This document shows, in pieces, positions 6,166 to 12,052 of a stretch of 19,304 bases of DNA. Under the pieces are notes generated by a model, which was not told the origin of the DNA, did not search any database, and saw only the letters and a program-made list of their open reading frames with translations. Each line of letters opens with the position of its first letter. Position 1 is the stretch's first letter. Made by a program: the position numbers and the translations under genes. Source of the stretch: an uncultured Clostridia bacterium (GTDB taxonomy: Bacteria; Bacillota; Clostridia; Christensenellales; Pumilibacteraceae); contig CANQCB010000017.1 in NCBI GenBank assembly GCA_947589145.1, positions 1-19,304 on the forward strand, written 5' to 3'.

Positions 6166-9100
6166 CTATTTATTTGCCAATAATTTCAAAATAAACGACG
6201 ATTCCTTAGAAAGATTATGGACCTTGCTTCTTTCTATTGCCGTTTCCATCGACCGATCGTTAAAATAATGATGCGCGATATCGTCTTGCACATCCTGCCG
6301 AAATGCAAAGCCGTAAATATTAAAATCTTTTACGATTTTTTGCTTATACAAGTTATATATGTACCAAACCGTTACAAGCCCGGAGGTCGGAAAATCAATC
6401 TCGCTTTCCTTCCTCAAAGAATAGTGCACGTCATAGTCGAAATTGGTAAGGGTTTTCCCTTCTTGAATATATTTAACCAAAACATCGGGATGCCCGTTCG
6501 GTATAACCGGGTAATGCAAATAGTCTGCCTCCATTACAATCAAGCGATACTCTTCAACATTTTCTCTATTAATGACATCGCTTGCCCCGCTTCCACGTAC
6601 CCATATATCTGTCCGCGTTCCATAATCAATCTCATGGCCTTGTATATCGTAATTATTGAATCGAATTACTATATCGTGTTTATCGATAATTTTGCCGAGT
6701 TTTCTTCCTGTTTCACTCGGTCCATTACCGACAATCGCCACTTTTTTCCCTTGGACTAAGTTCCGGAAAACTTTATTGTTTTGGCTTTCCCTTAGATGTT
6801 TAAGTAAAATATCGGACTTCTGAATTTTTTCATCGACCAAAATCGAATTGGCACACGCAAATTCGGCAACCAACAAATACCTGTATATATCCCAATCGTT
6901 ATACTCTTTTATATACGCATATAAAATTTTCTTGGCGATTTTAAGTTCCCCTCGCTCTATCAGCGAACTTAAAAATATCAGCCATGTCCTGTGATCTTCT
7001 TGCGATATCTTTTTTTCGTCAAAACATTGCTTAGCCAATTGTACAATATTGTCGCTCGCGCCGTAAAATCCCCACAAAGAGTTAACGCTGTCAAATAAAT
7101 TACTCGCTTCGGCAGTATCCGACGCGACCGACAACTTGTCCCTATTCGAATCGGTAGTGAGCAACTTGTTCTTATTCGAGTCTTTCACAGCGTTCGGCGA
7201 AAGAGTCTCCCCCGACCAAGGTTCCGGGTTGCTTTGCTCCGTTCTGCCGACTTGGGAAAAAGGCGCCGGCATAAATTCAGTATAATTTTCATTTCCGTTA
7301 ATTAAATTGAGTATCAATGTTTTGTATCGGGCAATAAAATTTTCTTGACCGAAGATGGAATTAAATACTTTTTTATTTTTTCCTCCCAACTTCTTAAAAT
7401 CTGCTTTCAGTATTTTTTGTGCGGTTTGTTCATAATTCCCGTTGAAAAATAAAATATTTTCATCAATATTGAATTCCGGATTTCCCCCGACGTCGGATAA
7501 TATAATTGCTTTACAATGATACATTGCTTCCAAAGTGCACAAATCAAAAATGCTGATTCTGTGCAACATGACATAATAATCACTGATCCTGTATAAATTC
7601 GCCGCCTGCCCATAGGTACAAGTACCCATATGCGAAAAAACAAAATTTTTATTTTCTTTCATCAGTTTGGCACAACGACCGATAATTGTAGGCAATAAAG
7701 GACCGACGCCAACATATATCCAACGAATTTTTTTGCTTGTGCTCTTTACGATCGCTTCAATTAAATTCAACGTTTGGTCTATACCCTTGGCAACAGTAGC
7801 CTGACCGCTTGAAAAAAAAGTTAAAAATGATTTATCTTCCTTTATTTTGGGACATGCCTCGGGCTTGGGGAACGCATAAAGCGTATTATACAATACAGGT
7901 CCGAGCTTTATATTTTTAACGTCTGCACGACAATATTTGCTATCCGCAAAATAAGAGTACGAACCGTGGCTTGGAAAACACATATAAAAGGCATTTTCCA
8001 TGGCCTTTTTTTCGCAATACTTAATGATGCGAGCCGACGTTTTAGAAAATTTTTCATTAAAATTAATCTTTTCTTGCACACGCGACCCTTGGATATGACT
8101 GACCAATACATATCTTTTTCCCAAAAGATACAGCCCGAATGCAGTCGCATAGTCGTGTGTTATATAAACGGTATTCGATTCGTTTTTTGTTTTGTCAAAA
8201 ACAAATTGAACGGCGCCCCATAAATCCCAAAGCTCTTTACAGTTGTTTCTATCGGAATAACGATTTTCGGTAAAAAAACTATATTTCAGCTGCCTACCCA
8301 AAAAATTGTTGCCCAACAATATTTTTTGACACGACAAAACAGCGCCTCCGCCTCCTGCGCCGCCATTTGGAAAGTAATTACGATAAGTAAGACTGTGGAC
8401 GCAATGTGCCGTTGCTCCGTCAAATTTCTCCTTCTTCCTTTTTTGCCTCAAAAATTTGAAGAAAATATATCTGTTCTTTATATCTTCGGCGTGTTTTGTC
8501 CCTTTTATGAATCGCTTTATTTTGCCTTTAATTGAATTATCTGTAATATTCTCCGGGGAATCCTCTTCCAATTTTATATCTTTTAAGTAGTTTACTTCAT
8601 ATTTTTTTTCGCTGATGATTTTGTTAAAATAAACATTTAACAAAATTTCACCGTAAAACCCCATCATACGCGAAGTTTCCAACTCCGTAGACGAAATAAA
8701 TTTCAAACAGCGCCGATTTAACTTCTCCAAAGTGTCAAACAGCCAAGCGCAATAGTCGTTTAATATTTCCTTTTTTGCAATGAAAATGTTATACCAACTA
8801 ATCGAATCCGATTCATAAAGAACATTATTTGCGGATTCCTTGAATCGGGGATCTTCTTGCAATACCTCTTCCAATATTTTCGTATAGATCGCACCGTGTT
8901 CCGCTCTGAAATGTTCCGCAACATTTTTCGCATTCGTCTTTAAGTTTGGGGACCAACATTTTTTTGCCTGAGGCAAAATAATGTCAAAATTTTTTACACA
9001 GGAAATTACTTTCTTATTTCGCGGTCTGTAACGCGCAGCGCTATCGTTGCCAAAATCAAAAACCCGTCTATAATGCATGAGACCGACATAATCGTTTTCT

Positions 9101-9345
9101 TTGACTTTGCAATTTTTCCATATCCAATACAAAGCCGTTAATTCACAATAATTTCTGTTGGCGTTTGATATGTTATCCCCTGTATTATCACCCTGCATGT
9201 TTTTATGCAGCCAATTCAAATATTTGCCGTCGATCTTCCCATCTTTACTATCGTTTTCTCCGACAGACCTTCCTACGTGAATGGGCACAAAAATCTTACT
9301 TTTGATAAGCTTTGCAGGTTTATGATATACCACAAATATCTTCAT
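6166..9345 (-). CDS. Three-module polysaccharide transferase: DUF4422, GT4, GT29-like
   Basis: 1059 residues, first gene of the Kdo operon. Residues 1-~255 match DUF4422, found in capsule loci (opening MKIFVVYHKP, NRNYCELTALYWIWKN, YVGLMHYRRVFDF). Residues ~310-700 are GT4-like: glycine-rich NGGAGGGGA near 335, SHIQGSRVQ, FFSSGQATVAKGIDQ near 512, and FDLCTLEAM near 600-608. A polar linker (~696-744) contains two copies of a DSN-[KR]-x-KL unit. A helical, TPR-like stretch follows (~745-862). Residues ~863-1059 resemble GT29 sialyltransferases: motif L VAIVGNGPSETG (869-880) through IDKHDIVIRFN and DYGTRTD; motif S FPTSGLVTVW to NIYGFAF (985-1015); motif III HHYF (1025-1028); motif VS H1043-x4-E1048. 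No signal peptide or membrane segment. GT29 enzymes use CMP-sugars, and kdsB is next door, so a CMP-Kdo transferase is inferred. The ribosome binding site is weak. Confidence 0.85.
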   Translation of the reverse strand: MKIFVVYHKPAKLIKSKIFVPIHVGRSVGENDSKDGKIDGKYLNWLHKNMQGDNTGDNISNANRNYCELTALYWIWKNCKVKENDYVGLMHYRRVFDFGNDSAARYRPRNKKVISCVKNFDIILPQAKKCWSPNLKTNAKNVAEHFRAEHGAIYTKILEEVLQEDPRFKESANNVLYESDSISWYNIFIAKKEILNDYCAWLFDTLEKLNRRCLKFISSTELETSRMMGFYGEILLNVYFNKIISEKKYEVNYLKDIKLEEDSPENITDNSIKGKIKRFIKGTKHAEDIKNRYIFFKFLRQKRKKEKFDGATAHCVHSLTYRNYFPNGGAGGGGAVLSCQKILLGNNFLGRQLKYSFFTENRYSDRNNCKELWDLWGAVQFVFDKTKNESNTVYITHDYATAFGLYLLGKRYVLVSHIQGSRVQEKINFNEKFSKTSARIIKYCEKKAMENAFYMCFPSHGSYSYFADSKYCRADVKNIKLGPVLYNTLYAFPKPEACPKIKEDKSFLTFFSSGQATVAKGIDQTLNLIEAIVKSTSKKIRWIYVGVGPLLPTIIGRCAKLMKENKNFVFSHMGTCTYGQAANLYRISDYYVMLHRISIFDLCTLEAMYHCKAIILSDVGGNPEFNIDENILFFNGNYEQTAQKILKADFKKLGGKNKKVFNSIFGQENFIARYKTLILNLINGNENYTEFMPAPFSQVGRTEQSNPEPWSGETLSPNAVKDSNKNKLLTTDSNRDKLSVASDTAEASNLFDSVNSLWGFYGASDNIVQLAKQCFDEKKISQEDHRTWLIFLSSLIERGELKIAKKILYAYIKEYNDWDIYRYLLVAEFACANSILVDEKIQKSDILLKHLRESQNNKVFRNLVQGKKVAIVGNGPSETGRKLGKIIDKHDIVIRFNNYDIQGHEIDYGTRTDIWVRGSGASDVINRENVEEYRLIVMEADYLHYPVIPNGHPDVLVKYIQEGKTLTNFDYDVHYSLRKESEIDFPTSGLVTVWYIYNLYKQKIVKDFNIYGFAFRQDVQDDIAHHYFNDRSMETAIERSKVHNLSKESSFILKLLANK

Positions 9346-9443
9346 TACAATTTTTCCCTTGTTATTTCATTACGCACATTCGTTTTCTTAACCCATATAC
9401 TCGTTAATCCGTTTAATGTGCGATAATAGTTAAAAAAATTACG

Positions 9444-9496
9444 CCAAGCATTTCAAGCATATTTCGTGCAATATTCAGCGTATTTCACCGATATTC
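9444..9496. repeat. Five 10-11 bp imperfect tandem repeats
   Basis: Successive units CCAAGCATTTC, AAGCATATTTC, GTGCAATATTC, AGCGTATTTC and ACCGATATTC share an A/G-C core and an end in ATATTC or ATTTC. The period is about one helical turn. They lie between the poly-G promoter and the first gene of the Kdo operon, so they could be phased binding sites for a regulator or a structured leader. They are imperfect and short. Confidence 0.45.
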
Positions 9497-9542
9497 TTTT
9501 TTCTTTTTGAAACAGCGTTTAAGCAAAATACAGAAACTTATA

Positions 9543-9680
9543 TCAGTTTACAACCCCCCCCCCGCGTTGTCAAGCGTTTTTCCGAACTTCATTGTTATTT
9601 TTTCATTTTGTTTCTTGATTTTTCTCTTGCGCGGAAATATCCTCGTAAAAGCACGAGAAAAATATAGGGGTTATGCACAA
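9543..9680 (-). repeat. Promoter module, copy A
   Basis: About 138 bp that aligns end to end with 9778-9912. Identical blocks include TCAGTTTACAACCC, TTGTCAAGCGTTTTTCCGAA and GGAAATATCCTCGTAAAAGC (plus strand), separated by diverged A/T-rich sequence. The first block contains -35 and -10 elements on the minus strand, directed at the Kdo operon. Confidence 0.75.
9545..9573 (-). promoter_or_regulatory. Promoter with G10 tract in the spacer, upstream of the Kdo operon
   Basis: Minus strand TTGACA (9568-9573), a spacer of exactly 17 bp containing ten G (9554-9563), then TAAACT (9545-9550). The -35 is perfect; the -10 matches TATAAT at four of six positions. The start would be near 9538, giving a leader of about 190 nt to the ATG at 9345. 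The homopolymer can change length by slippage and so alter the 16-18 bp spacing that sigma-70 type promoters require. Confidence 0.5.
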
Positions 9681-9777
9681 CGCAAAGAGAAAAATCACCG
9701 TAATAGAGATATTAATTTACTTTTTTCGGTAAATTTCCCCTTTTATGCACTTTTTCATTTTTTTCAATAATGTAATG

Positions 9778-9912
9778 TCAGTTTACAACCCCCCCGTTTG
9801 TCAAGCGTTTTTCCGAACTTTATCGCTATTTTTTCCGTTTCGTTTCTATATTTTATCTTTTGCACGGAAATATCCTCGTAAAAGCATAAAAAATATGCGG
9901 AGTTATTCACAA
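9778..9912 (-). repeat. Promoter module, copy B
   Basis: Second copy of the module, 235 bp from copy A. The same TTGACA (9799-9804) and TAAACT (9780-9785) are present, but the tract has seven G and the spacer is 13 bp, too short for a normal promoter. Its distal end overlaps the terminator stem of the lipoprotein operon. Confidence 0.7.
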
Positions 9913-9927
9913 TAACTCCGCATATTT
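9886..9927 (-). terminator. Rho-independent terminator of the lipoprotein operon
   Basis: Perfect 17 bp arms, 9891-9907 and 9911-9927, around a 3-base loop. On the minus strand the stem ends in a T-rich run, TTTTTTATGCTTTT. It lies about 80 nt after the stop of the second lipoprotein gene. Confidence 0.85.
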
Positions 9928-10005
9928 CAGCGGTTTGGATATAAGTTGTAAATGATCGAGGGAATGTTCTCGGTGCCTATCGGCGCCGCGCCGCCGTCCC
10001 CAAGA

Positions 10006-12027
10006 TTATTCTGTATATTCGCCTGCTATATAACTCTCGAAATGCGTCTTTGGGTTTTGAAAGGGGCGGATAACGTCCTTGCCTTGGTCGTTGATTACGT
10101 GGCGAATGCCGTGGCCGTCGGGAGATGAGAAGTTGGCAAGGCCCATGTGCTCGATATGAATGCCGCTGTTGCCCGGAGCCTCGACGGCGTGGTCGAGCGT
10201 GAAGTCCGTCCAATTCCTTGCGACGAAGTATACGCCGATTCCGTATGCGGTGTGGTTTTGCACGGAGTCGGCGACCTTGTAGCTCGCGTAGCCCTCGTAG
10301 TCGGTGCCGTTCCAATTACTCATCCACTCGCTCTGATCCTCAACGTCGTACGGCGTTTCGGACTGGTAGAACGCCATGAAGCCGTGCTCGCCGTTCCAGA
10401 TAGTCTGGTATTTGTGGAAGTGCTCGACCATAAGCCCGTATATGGTGACGTAGTCGCCGTTGATTATAACGCCGTTCTCCGTCTCGTTGACCTTCCAGCC
10501 CACACCATTCGAGTGATCGGCGCGCCATACCCAGAAGTTATCCCCCACCACGTCGTTTGAGTTGATAATGAGCGTGCAGGTCACCTTGGTATTAACGTCC
10601 TCCGCGCCGCCGATTCGGAAGTATACGTCGCTGAGCACGGTGGGATTGGCGGTGTGCCGCTTCGAAGTCTTTTTCTGGCCCAGTTCGATTAGCGATTTCG
10701 AGGACGGACCCGCGTCGAAAATTACCCCGCTTATCTTCACGCCGTCAACGTCGGAAATACGCATTGCCGTATCCGTGTTCTTGGCGGTGAGTTTGAGCGT
10801 AGCAAGCCCGCAACCCATAACGATAGTGTCCGCTTCGGTGATGAGCAGGGGCTTATCGAGCAGGTATATCCCCGGGGTAAAGAAAAGGTGCTTGCCCTTT
10901 TTCAACGCGTTATTAAGGGTCTCAGCGGTGTCGCGATCGGCTTTGGCGACATAGAAGTCGTCGAGGGGGAGATAGTCGCAATCGAAGTTGCCCTCCGTCC
11001 AGGACGCGCCTTTGGTATCATGCACCAGCGGCGGAACGCAGACATAATAGCCGTCGTCATTAAAGACGAGGAAGGGCTTTTCGCGCATGACGTTGGTGTT
11101 TTCCAGATCGGTGATCCAACGATTGCCCCACACATAGGAGCTATCGGCAAACTGCCCGTCACAGCCCGCAAATACCATATTTATATCGCTGCCCGACCAC
11201 TTACCGAATTCGGTGTTGCGGGTTAGCCACTGCTGTTGATTGACGGAGCCGATCGTACCCGTCACCACCGAATCGGCTATGAAGCCGCCCGAGCCCCAAG
11301 GCGAACCGCCCTGCGTTTCGGTCAGCGTCATACCGCCGTCGACGTACATTCTCCGAAAACTCGTCGCCTGCGATACCGCCCACTTGACGTCGCTGCTCAC
11401 CTGCATATTCTCAATGCCACGCCAGAAGTTGCAGGTCGCGTTGCCGTCCGACAGTTCGGCATCCACGTCGAAATCGCCGATCTTAACGTCCGTCGGCAGG
11501 TCGCCCAGCCCCGCATAAGTCATATAATATCTCATGCCGAGGTTAAGTTCGGAGTAGTCGCCCGCTTTGAAGAAGGCGGCGAAACGCTCGGCGGAGAACT
11601 GCTCGGTTTTTTCCATAAACGCGTCTATATCGCCCGCGATAGCGTCGCGGTCGTCCGTCGGCGCGTATATGTGCACGTTTTCGCCGAAAGTCTGCAAGTC
11701 GTAGGACATAGGCGTACTCTTTATGACCTGTCCGTCCTTTATGGCGTCAACGCGGAAGCAGTCGTATTTGTTCTCGTCGACATAGCTCCGCTCTTTTTGC
11801 GTGGAGACGAGCTCATACTCCCCGAAGCGGCTCGGACTGCGGTATACTCTGTACTCTTCCGCTCCCTCCGCTTTGGGAAATTCGAGGCGCACGCCATCCT
11901 GCGTCAGCGTAACAAGCCCGCTGACAGACGGGTCCACGGGCGGATTAGCCTCGCCGCACGCCGTAAATGGCAGCGCGACCGCCGCCAAAACGCAACATAT
12001 CAAAACTATCGCTATCTTTTTACTCAT
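10006..12027 (-). CDS. Lipoprotein with FN3-like and beta-helix domains (second of tandem pair)
   Basis: 673 residues. The signal peptide MSKKIAIVLICCVLAAVALPFTAC puts the lipobox cysteine at C24, so the protein should be exported and lipid-anchored. Residues ~35-100 look like one fibronectin-III domain (LEFPKAEGAEEYRVYRS to YDCFRVDAI). The rest is a conserved body with NFWRGIENM, WAVSQATSFRRM, QQQWLTRN, KHLFFTPGIYLLDKP, GVIFDAG, WVWRADHSNGVGW and VEHFHKYQTIWNGE. It looks like a right-handed beta-helix (pectin-lyase-like) protein. From memory, related actinobacterial proteins carry the doubtful names adenylyl cyclase or coagulation factor 5/8 protein. Carbohydrate binding or cleavage outside the cell is inference; catalytic residues are not known to me. 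GGAGGGAGGAGGAA gives a very strong ribosome binding site, 25 bp after its paralogue. A possible frameshifted tail follows. Confidence 0.85.
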   Translation of the reverse strand: MSKKIAIVLICCVLAAVALPFTACGEANPPVDPSVSGLVTLTQDGVRLEFPKAEGAEEYRVYRSPSRFGEYELVSTQKERSYVDENKYDCFRVDAIKDGQVIKSTPMSYDLQTFGENVHIYAPTDDRDAIAGDIDAFMEKTEQFSAERFAAFFKAGDYSELNLGMRYYMTYAGLGDLPTDVKIGDFDVDAELSDGNATCNFWRGIENMQVSSDVKWAVSQATSFRRMYVDGGMTLTETQGGSPWGSGGFIADSVVTGTIGSVNQQQWLTRNTEFGKWSGSDINMVFAGCDGQFADSSYVWGNRWITDLENTNVMREKPFLVFNDDGYYVCVPPLVHDTKGASWTEGNFDCDYLPLDDFYVAKADRDTAETLNNALKKGKHLFFTPGIYLLDKPLLITEADTIVMGCGLATLKLTAKNTDTAMRISDVDGVKISGVIFDAGPSSKSLIELGQKKTSKRHTANPTVLSDVYFRIGGAEDVNTKVTCTLIINSNDVVGDNFWVWRADHSNGVGWKVNETENGVIINGDYVTIYGLMVEHFHKYQTIWNGEHGFMAFYQSETPYDVEDQSEWMSNWNGTDYEGYASYKVADSVQNHTAYGIGVYFVARNWTDFTLDHAVEAPGNSGIHIEHMGLANFSSPDGHGIRHVINDQGKDVIRPFQNPKTHFESYIAGEYTE

Positions 12028-12052
12028 TTCCTCCTCCCTCCGTATGGGTTTG

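Larger units (their letters stand above)
9346..10005. other. 660 bp gene-free regulatory region
   Basis: No convincing gene on either strand. It holds, left to right, five helically spaced short repeats, module copy A with the G10 promoter, module copy B with G7, and the terminator of the lipoprotein operon. A short open stretch in another frame (9927-10005, minus) reads like protein and may be the lost tail of the upstream lipoprotein. Confidence 0.65.

Noticed and set aside
2999..9345. Sialic acid or legionaminic acid cluster
   Set aside because: The synthase is KdsA with an A5P isomerase beside it, and the cytidylyltransferase has KdsB motifs; no NeuB/NeuC-type gene is present.
9543..9912. 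CRISPR array or transposon ends
   Set aside because: Only two diverged ~135 bp direct copies, with no regular spacers, no cas or transposase gene and no terminal inverted repeats.
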